Made by a program: the position numbers and the translations under genes. A DNA stretch of 64,000 nt from NCBI GenBank assembly GCA_034927285.1, contig JAYFQF010000024.1, positions 38,419-102,418 on the forward strand, read 5' to 3'. Each line of letters starts with the position of its first letter. The first letter of the stretch is position 1. This document shows, piece after piece, positions 51,100-60,329 of the stretch. The notes under the pieces were generated by a model that saw nothing but the letters and a program-made list of their open reading frames with translations, ran no database searches and was not told the origin of the DNA. The stretch is from JAYFQF01 sp034927285. Lineage in GTDB: Bacteria; Bacillota; Peptococcia; DRI-13; UBA5745.

Positions 51100-52788
51100 T
51101 TATATTTGTTCGTTTTTCCCGGCCTCCGGCGTATTTCTTTCTTCACGCCCCCAACGGCAAAGCTCCTCCATCAGGCCGGACATGGTGCTCTCCCGGCTTT
51201 CCCGGGGCTTTAGCCCTTGTTTGCGCAAGGCCGCCGAGGTCAAGGGGCCAATGGAAAAAATCGCGGCTTTCTCCAGCAATTCCAGGGCTTTGGGCAGCCG
51301 GCAAAAGCCTGCCACTCCGGCGGAACTGGTAAAGACCGCCGCGTCCACGGGCTCCCCTGCCGCGTCCTCCAATAGCTGCTCCAGCCTTGCCGCCGCCTGC
51401 CGGATTTCTTCCGGCCGGTAAAGCTCCGCCACCTCCAGGGAGCAAAGGGGAGTCAGCTTTTCCTGCAAATAAGGGCGGGCGGCGGCGGACTGGGGCAAAA
51501 GCACCCGGTCTGTCGGCTTAAGCCTGGGCGCAAGCTCCTGAAACAGCCCTTCCGCCGTATACTCCCTGGGCAGGATATCCGCTCCCAAGCCCTGTTTTTC
51601 CAAGCCCTCGGCGGTAGCCCGCCCCACGGCGCAAAGAGTCTTTCCCGCCAGGGCTCTGGCGTCCAGGCCTTTGACTTTTAAAGCCTGGAAGAAAAGCTCC
51701 ACCGTCAAGGTACTGGTAAATAAAATATAGGAATAAGCCTTAAGCTGATTTAAGGACTCCTCCAAAGCCCCGGGTACCGGGATCAGCTCCTGGACCGGCG
51801 CCGCGATCACTTCCGCTCCCGCTTCCTCCAGAAGCCGGTTAAGCCGGCTCCCTTTCTGGCTGGAACGGGTCACCAAAACCCGCTTGCCGAACAAGGGAAG
51901 TTCTTCAAAAAAGTTCAGCTCCCGCCGCAGTCCTACCACTTCCCCTACAACGATCATTGCCGGAAAAGGCATGGGCCTCTCCTTCAAGGCCCGGGGCAGC
52001 TCCGCCAGGGTGGACACCAGCGTCTGCTGGCCGGGCAGGGTGGCTTTGGAAATCACGGCTGCCGGAGTGTCCGGGGACATCCCGCCGGCCAACAACCCTC
52101 CAGCGATATTTTCCGCCTGGCCAAGGCCCATCATAAAGATCAGGGTGCCGTCAAGTCCCGCCAGTCCGGCGCACTCCTCCGGTTCGATGCCTCCAGCCGT
52201 TCTGTGAGCGGTAATCACATGAAAAGATGTGGCCTTTCCCCGGTGGGTAATGGGGATACCGGCATAACACAGGCCGGCCACAGGGGCCGTCACACCGGGC
52301 ACCACCTGAAAAGGTATGCCTTCCGCCGCCAGGCGCAGAGCTTCCTCGCCCCCCCTGCCGAACACGTAGGGATCGCCGCCCTTCAGGCGAACCACATGCC
52401 CGCCCTTTCGTGCGCAGTCCAGGATCAGCTCCGTGATCTCCTCCTGGGTCAGGGAATGGCTGCCGGCTTTCTTCCCGGCGTAGAGCTTTTCGCAATGCCC
52501 CGGCGCTTCCTCCAATAGCCGGGGATTAGCCAGCAGGTCATAGATGATGTAATCGGCGCTGCGGATACACTCCAGGCCTTTTACGGTAATCAGGCCCGGA
52601 TCCCCCGGCCCCGCCCCCACTAAGGAGACTTGGCCGGGGCCTGGCCCTCCGGCTTCCGGGCGGGAAGGGGTTTTTTCATGCCCGTTATGCCGGAAGGAAC
52701 TGTCTTTACCGGCCGGGGCCTGGGTCAGCTTTTCTTCATCAGCGTTTTTTGGGGTCAGGGGACTATGCTCGGGTCTATGATCAGACAT
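51100..52788 (-). CDS. Uroporphyrinogen-III methyltransferase/synthase fusion
   Basis: A 562-residue CobA-HemD fusion, frequent in Clostridia. After a charged low-complexity leader of about 50 residues, the SUMT part (residues 52-290) starts VSLVGAGPGDPGLITVKGLECI and shows VRLKGGDPYVFGRGGEE and GIPITHRG; it methylates uroporphyrinogen III with SAM to precorrin-2. The HemD part (about 300-540) follows with GKRVLVTRSSQKGSRLNRLLEEAGAEVIAAPV and closes the tetrapyrrole ring. It feeds sirohaem, haem and cobalamin branches. AAAGGAG precedes the ATG. Confidence 0.95.
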   Translation of the reverse strand: MSDHRPEHSPLTPKNADEEKLTQAPAGKDSSFRHNGHEKTPSRPEAGGPGPGQVSLVGAGPGDPGLITVKGLECIRSADYIIYDLLANPRLLEEAPGHCEKLYAGKKAGSHSLTQEEITELILDCARKGGHVVRLKGGDPYVFGRGGEEALRLAAEGIPFQVVPGVTAPVAGLCYAGIPITHRGKATSFHVITAHRTAGGIEPEECAGLAGLDGTLIFMMGLGQAENIAGGLLAGGMSPDTPAAVISKATLPGQQTLVSTLAELPRALKERPMPFPAMIVVGEVVGLRRELNFFEELPLFGKRVLVTRSSQKGSRLNRLLEEAGAEVIAAPVQELIPVPGALEESLNQLKAYSYILFTSTLTVELFFQALKVKGLDARALAGKTLCAVGRATAEGLEKQGLGADILPREYTAEGLFQELAPRLKPTDRVLLPQSAAARPYLQEKLTPLCSLEVAELYRPEEIRQAAARLEQLLEDAAGEPVDAAVFTSSAGVAGFCRLPKALELLEKAAIFSIGPLTSAALRKQGLKPRESRESTMSGLMEELCRWGREERNTPEAGKNEQI

Positions 52789-52801
52789 GCGTTTTTCTCC
52801 T

Positions 52802-53761
52802 TTATGCTTTGCCTTCTGCTTCCGGCGGCTGGATTTCCGGCGGCAAGACCCCGGTGTCCGCTTCCCGGGGCAGTCTGGCCATCAGCTTTTCCGCCAGCTC
52901 CCGGCCCAGGTTTTCCGGCTGCCCGGCGGGACCGGTAAGACGGCCCCTGGCCAAAGCCCGGCCTTGCTCCCGGCCGTAGGCCCCCAAAAGCTCCAAAGTC
53001 CGGTCTTTTACCCGGCAAAAAGCGCCCACCGGCGCATGGCAGCCGGCGCCGCAGGCCTTGAGGAAGGCCCGTTCCGCCCGGGCCGCCAGATCCGTTTCTT
53101 CATGGCCCAAAGCGTTTAACCAGCCTCCCAGTTCCCTGTCGGCCGCCCGGTATTCCACAGCCAGCACGCCCTGGGCCGGAGCGGGAATCATGGTCTCCGG
53201 CTCCAGATAAGCGGTGATTTTATGGTGATACCCGCCCCGGTGAAGGCCGGCGGCGGCCAGGATTACCCCGTCCAGCCCCTCATCCCGGATCTTGGCCATC
53301 CGGGTCTCAATATTGCCCCGGATGCCCACCGTTTCGATATCTGGCCGCAAAAGCGCCAGCTGACGGGACCGGCGCAAACTGCCGGTGCCGATCCGGGCTC
53401 CCCGGGGCAAATCGGCCAGGCAGGAAAGGCCGGGCCGCAAGACCAACACGTCCCGGCCGTCTTCCCGGGCCGGCGGCATGGCAAAGACCAGGCCCGCCGG
53501 CTGTTCCGCCGGCATATCCTTCATGCTGTGAACGGCAAAATCTATCCGCCCATCCAAAAGGGCCGCCTCCAGTTCCCGGGTAAACAGGCCGCTGCCGCCG
53601 ATTTCCGCCAAGGGCCGGTCCTGGATCCGGTCGCCGGTGCTTTTGATTACCAGGGTTTCCGTCTCCAATTCCGGAAACCGCTGCCCCAGCATCCGAATCA
53701 CCATTTCCGTCTGAGTCAGCGCCAGGGCGCTGCCCCGGGTGCCCACCCTGATTTTTCTCAT
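52802..53761 (-). CDS. hemC: Hydroxymethylbilane synthase
   Basis: Polymerises four porphobilinogens to hydroxymethylbilane. Start MRKIRVGTRGSALALTQTEMV at 53761 is nine bases after AAGGG; ATG 53770 overlaps that site. The active-site aspartate lies in HSMKDMP, RIGTGSLRRSRQLA is typical, and the dipyrromethane cofactor cysteine is in KACGAGCHAPVGAF. A 30-residue tail rich in Glu and Pro follows the normal C-terminus. Second gene of the operon, directly after hemA. Confidence 0.97.
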   Translation of the reverse strand: MRKIRVGTRGSALALTQTEMVIRMLGQRFPELETETLVIKSTGDRIQDRPLAEIGGSGLFTRELEAALLDGRIDFAVHSMKDMPAEQPAGLVFAMPPAREDGRDVLVLRPGLSCLADLPRGARIGTGSLRRSRQLALLRPDIETVGIRGNIETRMAKIRDEGLDGVILAAAGLHRGGYHHKITAYLEPETMIPAPAQGVLAVEYRAADRELGGWLNALGHEETDLAARAERAFLKACGAGCHAPVGAFCRVKDRTLELLGAYGREQGRALARGRLTGPAGQPENLGRELAEKLMARLPREADTGVLPPEIQPPEAEGKA

Positions 53762-53766
53762 CTGTT

Positions 53767-55239
53767 TCATCCCTTCAGGTCGAATAATTCTTCAATAACG
53801 CGGATATATTCATCCTGCTGACCCCGGCTCCGGGCTTCCTTCAGCTTCAGCACCGGCTCCCGGATCATCCGCTGCAGCCCCGAGGCCACCACTTTGGCCA
53901 CCAGCCGCTTTTCCTTTTCCGTCAGCTGCAGCTTGCCAAAAAGGTAAGCCGTCACATCCTCGGTGATCACCTGGCATTTTTTATTAATGGACTGAATGGA
54001 AGGGTCCACCCGGCTGCGCAGCAGCCAGGCCGTCATTTCTTCCGCCGCCTCTTCAGTCATCCGGCCGGCCTCGGCGGCCAGCTCCAGCCTGCGGTTCAGA
54101 TTTTCTGAGGCCTGCTTTTTTAAATCGTCAAGGTCCAAAAGGGTAACGCCGGGGACCAGGCTTACCGCCTCCTCCACATCCCGGGGCAAAGCGATATCCA
54201 GAAAAAGCAATGGCTTATTCAAAGCGGGCAGCTCATTGGCCCGGAAAATCGTGTGGGGCGAGGCCGTGGCGGTAACCACCGCGTCGGCTTCGGCCAGCAG
54301 CCTGTACCGCTGGTTAAAATGCGCCAGGCGGATTTCCGCAGCCCCCCGCTCCGCCAAGGCCCCTGCTTCCGGCCCTGGTTCCATAACCTCTGCCGGTCCT
54401 TCCCCAGGCCCTTCCCCGGTCCTCTCTTGCAGCCTGGCCCGGGATCCCTCTCCGGCCCCGGCAGCCTGCCGTTCAACGCCAGCCGCGGGGATAAACCCTT
54501 TAACGCCGCAGCAGCCGCAGCCGGGACTATCCAAAGATTCCTCCAGGCGGATTGTCACTCCCGGCCGTAATTCTGCCCGGGCCAAAGCCAGGGCTTTGCC
54601 CTGATCCCGGTTGCAGAGCCAGATCAGGCCGGCGCCTTCGTCTAAGAGGTACTTCAACGAAAGCAGATTCATTTTTCCCAAGCCCACCAGGGCTATTTTT
54701 TTCCCCTTCAAGCCGCCCAGGGCCTCTGCCAGGGCCTTGATGCCGATATAGCTGACGGACAGAGGGACCTGGGAGATTTTCAATTCCCTCTTGATCCGTT
54801 TGGCCAAGGTCACCGCTTCCAGAAACATTTTATTCAGGACCTTGCCTGTGGCGCCCATTTTAGCGGCAAACTCATAAGCCTGACGCACCTGGCCCAGGAT
54901 CTGGTCCTCTCCGATGACCATGGATTCGAGTCCGCTGGCCACCCGGAAGAGCTGCCGCACCGCTTCCCGGCCGCGATGGACCGACAGGTATTTTTCCTGG
55001 TCTTCGGCGGCAAAAAAGGCGGTCAGCTCCTTTTTCACCAAAGGGATCAGCTTGTCCAGATCATCGCCGGCAAAATATACCTCACTGCGGTTGCAGGTCG
55101 AGAGCACAACGGCTTCGGAAACCCCCAGGTTTTGGATTCTTGCCATAAAATCAATCTTCTGGGAATCGGTAAATGCGAAAACGCTCCGCACGTCTACCGG
55201 CGCCGTCTGATGGCTCACCCCGATGATTGCCAGTTCCAT
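53767..55239 (-). CDS. hemA: Glutamyl-tRNA reductase with inserted loop
   Basis: Reduces glutamyl-tRNA(Glu) to glutamate-1-semialdehyde, the committed C5 step. The nucleophile cysteine is in VLSTCNRSEVYF, the NADPH domain has VGLGKMNLLSLKYLLDEG, and the C-terminal dimerisation helices are present. It is longer than usual (490 residues) because about 60 residues rich in Gly, Glu, Pro and Ala interrupt the NADPH domain, after SPGCGCCGVKG and before AEIRLAHFNQRY. First gene of the tetrapyrrole operon, with AAAGGAG before ATG 55239. Confidence 0.96.
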   Translation of the reverse strand: MELAIIGVSHQTAPVDVRSVFAFTDSQKIDFMARIQNLGVSEAVVLSTCNRSEVYFAGDDLDKLIPLVKKELTAFFAAEDQEKYLSVHRGREAVRQLFRVASGLESMVIGEDQILGQVRQAYEFAAKMGATGKVLNKMFLEAVTLAKRIKRELKISQVPLSVSYIGIKALAEALGGLKGKKIALVGLGKMNLLSLKYLLDEGAGLIWLCNRDQGKALALARAELRPGVTIRLEESLDSPGCGCCGVKGFIPAAGVERQAAGAGEGSRARLQERTGEGPGEGPAEVMEPGPEAGALAERGAAEIRLAHFNQRYRLLAEADAVVTATASPHTIFRANELPALNKPLLFLDIALPRDVEEAVSLVPGVTLLDLDDLKKQASENLNRRLELAAEAGRMTEEAAEEMTAWLLRSRVDPSIQSINKKCQVITEDVTAYLFGKLQLTEKEKRLVAKVVASGLQRMIREPVLKLKEARSRGQQDEYIRVIEELFDLKG

Positions 55240-55281
55240 TTTTTCCGTACTCCTTTGCTTCAGAACAATAATACCATGAAT

Positions 55282-55310
55282 AGGCTATCACAGTTGAAGC
55301 CTAAATACAA
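55282..55310 (-). promoter_or_regulatory. Putative promoter of the hem operon, shared motif
   Basis: Minus strand TTGTAT (55305-55310), 17 bases, TAGCCT (55282-55287). The same CCGATGATTGTATTT upstream block with identical spacing to TAGCGT occurs before the DctM-like gene at 58730-58758. Confidence 0.5.
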
Positions 55311-55496
55311 TCATCGGACTTTGTCAGATTTATGACTATTCTTGTGGATTGACCCCGGCTGCTCCTGAAGGTAGGGCCCAAAACAAAAGAAGCCGATCAA
55401 TCCTGACCGGCTTTTGGGGTATAGGCTTTGAGTTCTGCATCAGTATGGCCGGCCAGGGCTATTCCCAGGGCAAAGAGAGCGGCCTTAGGGGGGCCT

Positions 55497-56984
55497 TCAG
55501 TTTTTTTCCAACACCATGGCCAGCTCTTTGCCGATGCCGGCGATATCGTGGGAAACCTTGGATATCTGGGCAATGTTGCCGTTTTGATTCCCGGCCGCGG
55601 CGGAAATCTCCTCGGCAGCGGCGGCATGCTCCTCCAAGATGGCGGCCAGGGCGTCGGTATTGCTTTGGATTTCGGCATATAAAGCATTTATTTCTTCGAT
55701 CATTTTATATTCTCTTAAAATATCGCCGTCCATTATGCCAAAAGAGCGGTTGATCTGCCGGAAGCCCGAACGCACTTCTTCCACCGCGGTTTTTCCGGTT
55801 TTCACGGCGGTGCTGCCTTCCTGGACCTTTTCCAGGGCTATCCTGCTTTTTTCCCGGGCTGCCGAAATGATCCGGTATATCTCTTTGGCCGTACCTGAGC
55901 TTTGTTCCGCCAGCCTTCTCACTTCGCTGGCCACAACGGCAAAGCCTCTTCCCTGCTGGCCAGCCCTGGCAGATTCTATGGCGGCATTTAAAGCCAGCAG
56001 GTTGGTCTGGTCCGCAATTTCCGTAATGGCGGATACCGCGCCCTGGATGCTGTTCATGGCCTGGTTAAGCTCACCTACCGTCCCCAGGGCTTCCTCCACG
56101 GCCGATGCGATGGTTTGGATCTGTTGGCCCATCACATCCACGCCGGCAGAATTCTTATTTACCACATCGGCTATTTCATTGGAGGTATTCTTGATATTCC
56201 GGGACAGCTGCTGCAGTTCCTTCAGATTGTCGTTGGCTGCATTAAAGTCGCCGGCTATTTTGGTTATGCTGCCGGCTTCTTCCTGCACGCCTTTGGAGAT
56301 CTCGCCAATGGCCCCTGTTATATGCTGGCTGCTGGAGCGGATATTCAGCAATTCCGCATCCGACCTGGTAATGCCCGCGGTCAAAACTTCTACGGAATTT
56401 TCCACCTTCCCCATGGTGCTTTGCAGCCTGGCCAACGTGTCCACAGACGCCTGCAAATATTCAGAGCCCCATTTGGTCAGGAGATAGATGGTCAGCACAT
56501 TGCAGTCCAAAAGAACCGTTCGGACAATAAATTCTTTCAGCGTATACTCCGGGCCGAATAAGGCGGCAGGATTGATGACGGTCAGGGAAATCAGCAATGC
56601 ATTAATGATGATTCCGGAATAAAGCACGTATTTTTCTTTGAAGTACAACCCCGTCGCGCACACAGAGAAAACAATAATCAGATAAAGCTTTGAAGAAATT
56701 TCACCGTTTTGCAGCCAGGATACCATCAAAGCCGTAACAGTAGGGCAAAGAGGTATAATTAACGCGGCAGCCATAGTGGGTATCCTGGTTTTTTCGTGGA
56801 GAAAAAACATGCTCCAGGCGATGAGAGAGGCCAGACCGGTAAATATCGTGATAATTATGCCATAGCGGCTGCCATAGACCACAAAGGACTGGATGGATAA
56901 AATCGCGGAAAACACCAGGATCAGGCAGCAGTTGAATTTGTTTACCCTCTTAATGTTATAGCCAACAGACGATTGGTCCAACAC
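55497..56984 (-). CDS. Methyl-accepting chemotaxis protein with polytopic N-terminus
   Basis: A 495-residue chemoreceptor. The N-terminal 180 residues form about six membrane helices instead of the usual two-helix sensor with a large outside domain. The signalling domain is complete, with hairpin tip EIADQTNLLALNAAIESARAGQQGRGFAVVASEVRRLAEQS (parts of this quoted) and neighbouring helices that include glutamine/glutamate methylation regions. Start is GTG 56984, preceded by GGGAGG. Such receptors often sense membrane-soluble or proton/energy signals, which is inference here. It stands alone between the hem operon and the DctM-like permease. Confidence 0.9.
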   Translation of the reverse strand: MLDQSSVGYNIKRVNKFNCCLILVFSAILSIQSFVVYGSRYGIIITIFTGLASLIAWSMFFLHEKTRIPTMAAALIIPLCPTVTALMVSWLQNGEISSKLYLIIVFSVCATGLYFKEKYVLYSGIIINALLISLTVINPAALFGPEYTLKEFIVRTVLLDCNVLTIYLLTKWGSEYLQASVDTLARLQSTMGKVENSVEVLTAGITRSDAELLNIRSSSQHITGAIGEISKGVQEEAGSITKIAGDFNAANDNLKELQQLSRNIKNTSNEIADVVNKNSAGVDVMGQQIQTIASAVEEALGTVGELNQAMNSIQGAVSAITEIADQTNLLALNAAIESARAGQQGRGFAVVASEVRRLAEQSSGTAKEIYRIISAAREKSRIALEKVQEGSTAVKTGKTAVEEVRSGFRQINRSFGIMDGDILREYKMIEEINALYAEIQSNTDALAAILEEHAAAAEEISAAAGNQNGNIAQISKVSHDIAGIGKELAMVLEKN

Positions 56985-57147
56985 TGGCTTTCCTCCCTCA
57001 CTGCTTGCTATTAACTTTTGATCGCCGGTCTCATTATTCGATAATCCGATTTCATTCTATCGGTTGAAATTACAGAACACAAGGCTCTTTCCCAATTTTA
57101 TACAAATTTTTCAAATCCTTTTCCTCCGCAATATATATCTGTATCGC

Positions 57148-57180
57148 AAAAAAAAGCGCACCCACAAAACGTGAGTGCGC
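57148..57180 (-). terminator. Intrinsic terminator of the DctM-like gene
   Basis: GCGCACxCAC and GTGxGTGCGC (57156-57180) form a stem with loop AAAAC-type bases; the minus strand continues with eight T residues. Confidence 0.85.
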
Positions 57181-57225
57181 GGACCTTTTACGGCTTAATC
57201 ATATCCCCTTCTGCCGTTTAATCAC

Positions 57226-58581
57226 TTAAATATACATGAAGATAAAACCGATGATGCCCAGAGCCAAAGCCATGGGGATACAATAGATCATTGTCTTAAA
57301 CGGATCCACCTCTTTGCCTATTTTGCTTGCCACCAAAGCGGCAGTCACCAGGGCCGTCAGGTTGGCGGGAGGCAGCGACTGGCCTCCCGAGGCCAGATGG
57401 GAACCTGCCAGGGCGGCGTGGACCGGGTCCACACCTATTTGCAGGAGGATCGGGCCGAAAAAGGAAAAGATAATATTCTGGGCGCTGGTCTGTGAACCGG
57501 TGATCATCGCCATAACAAAAAGGGCAATCGCTCCGCCGATCTTCACAATATCGGGACTCAGATCCCTGGCAAATGCGGTAACCGCGTCGATCTGGCCGCC
57601 AAAGGTCAGGGTGCCGATGAAAAAGGCGGCGCAGACCTGGACCACCAGGCTGCTTTTTACGTTCTTTAAGGCGTCCACAAAGAGATTCCCTATGCCGGTG
57701 CTGCGGACTTCCTTATAGAAAAAGGTAACGGCGGAAGCCAGGATCAGGATCATCACGATCGTATTGGAAAGGCCCTTCAGCACCGGGGTATTGCTTAATA
57801 TCGTGAAAACCGGGCCTAACAATATTTTGCAGACATTGATTCCATAAATCGAATTTAAAATAATCAGCACGATGATTAAAAACAGAGGCAACAGCCCCCT
57901 CCAGCCGGTTTTTATGATCTGCCAGGGTGTTTCCTTGGGCCGCATCTCTTCCGGTATGGTTTTGATCTTGGGAAAAGCATAGGCAAAATAAAGAATTACG
58001 ATCAAAAAGCAAAGGCCGACGGTAAGAAAGGTGATATTTATCGCAGGGTCAGGATTTATGCCCAGAATGGAGGCGGATAAGAACACGGCCTGGGATATGG
58101 GCGGATTAATGGAACCCAGGATAGCGCCGCTGCAAATAATCGCGGCAATTTGCTCGCCCGACAGCTCCAGTCCCGCCAAAACCGGAATGACCAGAATACC
58201 GATCACCGTTGCCGCCGCCACGCCGTCGCCGAAGGCCTCGCCGCCCACGGCTATGCCGATGACTACGGCTGCGATCAGGCCCCTTACCGATTTGCCGAAC
58301 AGGGAGCGCAGAAACCCGACCACCGTATCAAGGGCGCCGATCTTGCCCTGGGTTTCGCCATAGAGGCTGCCTACCAGGGCAAGGGCCATGACCCAGGATA
58401 AACGGTCAATGCCGCTGATCCAGGCCTCTGCCCATTTGATTGGATTGTAAATCCCGCCCAGCAAAAGAGCCGCCGCCCCGGCAATCAGCAGGGCCACCGC
58501 CGTATTGCCGCCAATTTTGGGAATCTTTTTTACCATGATGACAGTGAACAATAATATAATAGGGATGATAACTGTATACAT
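57226..58581 (-). CDS. DctM-like (TRAP large permease-type) transporter
   Basis: A 451-residue membrane protein with about twelve helices in two similar halves. Segments GGEAFGDGVAAATVIGILVIPVL, ICSGAILGSINPPISQAVFLSASIL and ITGSQTSAQNIIFSFFGPILLQIGVDPVHAAL are typical of DctM/IT-superfamily permeases. No TRAP binding protein or small DctQ-like subunit is adjacent, so it may act alone or as a different IT-type carrier. GAGGAGGG precedes ATG. It has its own promoter-like element and terminator. Confidence 0.75.
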   Translation of the reverse strand: MYTVIIPIILLFTVIMVKKIPKIGGNTAVALLIAGAAALLLGGIYNPIKWAEAWISGIDRLSWVMALALVGSLYGETQGKIGALDTVVGFLRSLFGKSVRGLIAAVVIGIAVGGEAFGDGVAAATVIGILVIPVLAGLELSGEQIAAIICSGAILGSINPPISQAVFLSASILGINPDPAINITFLTVGLCFLIVILYFAYAFPKIKTIPEEMRPKETPWQIIKTGWRGLLPLFLIIVLIILNSIYGINVCKILLGPVFTILSNTPVLKGLSNTIVMILILASAVTFFYKEVRSTGIGNLFVDALKNVKSSLVVQVCAAFFIGTLTFGGQIDAVTAFARDLSPDIVKIGGAIALFVMAMITGSQTSAQNIIFSFFGPILLQIGVDPVHAALAGSHLASGGQSLPPANLTALVTAALVASKIGKEVDPFKTMIYCIPMALALGIIGFIFMYI

Positions 58582-58729
58582 GAAATTCCCTCCTCACGCT
58601 TACCCGTCAGTTAGGTGCTGAAAAGAATCAACCTCCGATATTTTGCGGTCTTTCCTTCCGTATCCCTCCTCCCCGGCCGCAGCTGGGCCCCGTCCGCCGG
58701 AATTTTCTTTGGAACAAGATTCTATCAAT

Positions 58730-58758
58730 ACGCTATCATGGCAAAAAAGCAAATACAA
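58730..58758 (-). promoter_or_regulatory. Putative promoter of the DctM-like gene, shared motif
   Basis: Minus strand TTGTAT (58753-58758), 17 bases, TAGCGT (58730-58735); same block and spacing as upstream of hemA. Confidence 0.5.
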
Positions 58759-58847
58759 TCATCGGTCTGTTAAGGATCCGTTAAGGTTTCGGCTGGCTTT
58801 TTCCCCGACCGTTCCCCGGTGGCCGGCGCCAAAAGCGTATAGCAAAT

Positions 58848-58881
58848 ACAAAAAAGCCTTGATCCGTATGGACCAAGGCTT
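58848..58881 (-). terminator. Hairpin terminator downstream of the retron operon
   Basis: AAGCCTTG and CAAGGCTT (58854-58881) pair around 12 loop bases; the minus strand continues TTTTTG. It could end transcripts from the RT gene, which lies 130 bp upstream on the minus strand. Confidence 0.65.
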
Positions 58882-58890
58882 AACATTCGT

Positions 58891-58943
58891 TCAATGGTCG
58901 GAGTGGAATTATGGGACTTGGAAAAACCCAGTTATATCAATGG
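58891..58943. repeat. 53-bp direct repeat, left copy
   Basis: About 53 bp starting TCAATGGTCG and including GTGGAATTATGGGACTTGG and GAAAAACCC, repeated at 60953-61005 in the same orientation with roughly five differences. The two copies bracket the reverse transcriptase module. Confidence 0.9.
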
Positions 58944-59014
58944 TTTACAGACTTTCAGATGAGTAGTTTTTCGGAAAAAGTCATTCTAATTCACAGAATG
59001 GCTTTTTTGTATGC

Positions 59015-60001
59015 TCAAAAATCAAGTGCATCCGTATTATATTTCTCAAAAGCAAACCTGTGGATAGTGGGATATGATTTTTTATTTACTTGTCGAGCTG
59101 CAGTGATAAGCCCCCTCAATCGTTGACGGCTGACACTATCATCGGGATGATTTCTCAGATGCTCATGTTCTGATTTGATTTTCTTTCGAAGTGAATTTTT
59201 TATTGTTAATCGTCCCTCGGAGTCAATAATTACCCCAGTAACAAGTTTAGGATATACTTTTGAATAACTTTTCACCTTTTTCTTTGATACCTGATACTCA
59301 TATTTTTTGATGGTGTCGTATATCTTTTCTTTGAACTTTTTAGATATATAAAAATCGCTCGAAAACGTTACATCATCAACATAAACAGTCATAATGACAT
59401 TATTCTCATCGGATATAACTTGCATTTCATCGAACATATTATGATTCGCCAAGTATGAAAGTATCTGGCTGGTGGGCGCTCCTGAAATTAAATGGTTGTA
59501 GCTTTTAACGTTTTTGTTTGCCAAAAACTTATGAACTGCATCAATATCTCGCGCCTGAGATTTAGATAGATCAATGGTAGTAAAGTTTGTCAAAACCTGC
59601 GCTACATCAGGAGCACAGAGTAAATCTTCAAGAAAAAACCTATATACAGTTTCCCTTTTTATCGAAGGGAAAAATGCTGTCAAGTCAATTTTGAATAAAT
59701 GACGCAGGCGTTCGTCTGTATGAAAAACAGCATTATCGGCGTATGAACGGCCTTTAATGCCGGAAAATATGTTGTCTGGAACTTCGATTTTTCCCAACAT
59801 ATTCTTTATTTTCTTCTGGATAATTTTTAATTCTGCACGAGGAGGTTCAATTAGTCTTGGTTTCCCATTCATATCAATATATGGCTCGACTAACGAAGCA
59901 ACATAGTCCTGCTTAAATAAGGCATTGTCCTTAACGCCAAGCAGGTGCTTTAGCAACTTTTTTGATTTCAGAGTGTAAAGGGGACAGTTATTATATTTCA
60001 A
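59015..60001 (-). CDS. Retron-type reverse transcriptase
   Basis: A 328-residue reverse transcriptase with the two retron hallmarks: NAxxH (NAVFH, residues 90-94) and VTG (254-256). The palm shows D107 in KIDLTAFFPSI, the GAPTSQ fingers/palm motif (174-179) and YVDD (207-210) in place of the usual YADD. RLIEPPRAELKIIQKKI near the N-terminus is the normal retron RT0 region. The start is a TTG 8 bases after GAGGTG. Retrons copy part of a small RNA into RNA-linked DNA and guard against phage through an effector. Here the small membrane protein and the leader RNA upstream are candidates for these parts. Base composition is AT-rich compared with neighbours, a sign of transfer. Confidence 0.9.
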   Translation of the reverse strand: MKYNNCPLYTLKSKKLLKHLLGVKDNALFKQDYVASLVEPYIDMNGKPRLIEPPRAELKIIQKKIKNMLGKIEVPDNIFSGIKGRSYADNAVFHTDERLRHLFKIDLTAFFPSIKRETVYRFFLEDLLCAPDVAQVLTNFTTIDLSKSQARDIDAVHKFLANKNVKSYNHLISGAPTSQILSYLANHNMFDEMQVISDENNVIMTVYVDDVTFSSDFYISKKFKEKIYDTIKKYEYQVSKKKVKSYSKVYPKLVTGVIIDSEGRLTIKNSLRKKIKSEHEHLRNHPDDSVSRQRLRGLITAARQVNKKSYPTIHRFAFEKYNTDALDF

Positions 60002-60036
60002 AGGTGTAGCACCTCGTTACTTAAAATGTGCTGGTG

Positions 60037-60240
60037 TTAGCTGTTGACTGCTATGCCGACGATCCAACGGACAAAATCAGCAAGCAATTCAGGGCAGCAG
60101 AGTGATATAGCCAGTACGGCTATCGCAAGAGCGCCAAGCGCGAAAGCTACGATAGCAATTGGAAGGAGATTAGTCCCTCCGATGGAAACCTTGTTGTTGT
60201 TACCATTGATAACAACATTGGGCTTGTCCGCTTTTTTCAC
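60037..60240 (-). CDS. Small membrane protein, possible retron effector
   Basis: A 67-residue protein starting with GTG 60240, just after a perfect AAGGAGGTG site. The first 22 residues are polar (KPNVVINGNNNKVSIGG), followed by one strong helix (about 25-47) and a second amphipathic segment (ELLADFVRWIVGIAV). It precedes the reverse transcriptase by 35 bp on the same strand. Small transmembrane proteins serve as toxic effectors in some retrons, so this is the obvious candidate, but no family was recognised. Its ribosome site lies inside a long hairpin (60248-60311). Confidence 0.75.
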   Translation of the reverse strand: MKKADKPNVVINGNNNKVSIGGTNLLPIAIVAFALGALAIAVLAISLCCPELLADFVRWIVGIAVNS

Positions 60241-60247
60241 GGTTTCA

Positions 60248-60311
60248 CCTCCTTGTTATTATTGGCCCCATCTGCAGCTGGGGTCTTCCCAGTCCGCCAA
60301 TAACAAAGAGG
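60248..60311 (-). promoter_or_regulatory. Hairpin covering the ribosome site of the small membrane protein
   Basis: CCTCCTTGTTATTATTGGC (60248-60266) can pair with GCCAATAACAAAGAGG (60296-60311). On the minus strand this places the AAGGAGG ribosome site of the 67-residue gene in the stem, so translation could depend on RNA refolding or processing. Confidence 0.6.
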
Positions 60312-60329
60312 TATTGCAGCCTTATATCA

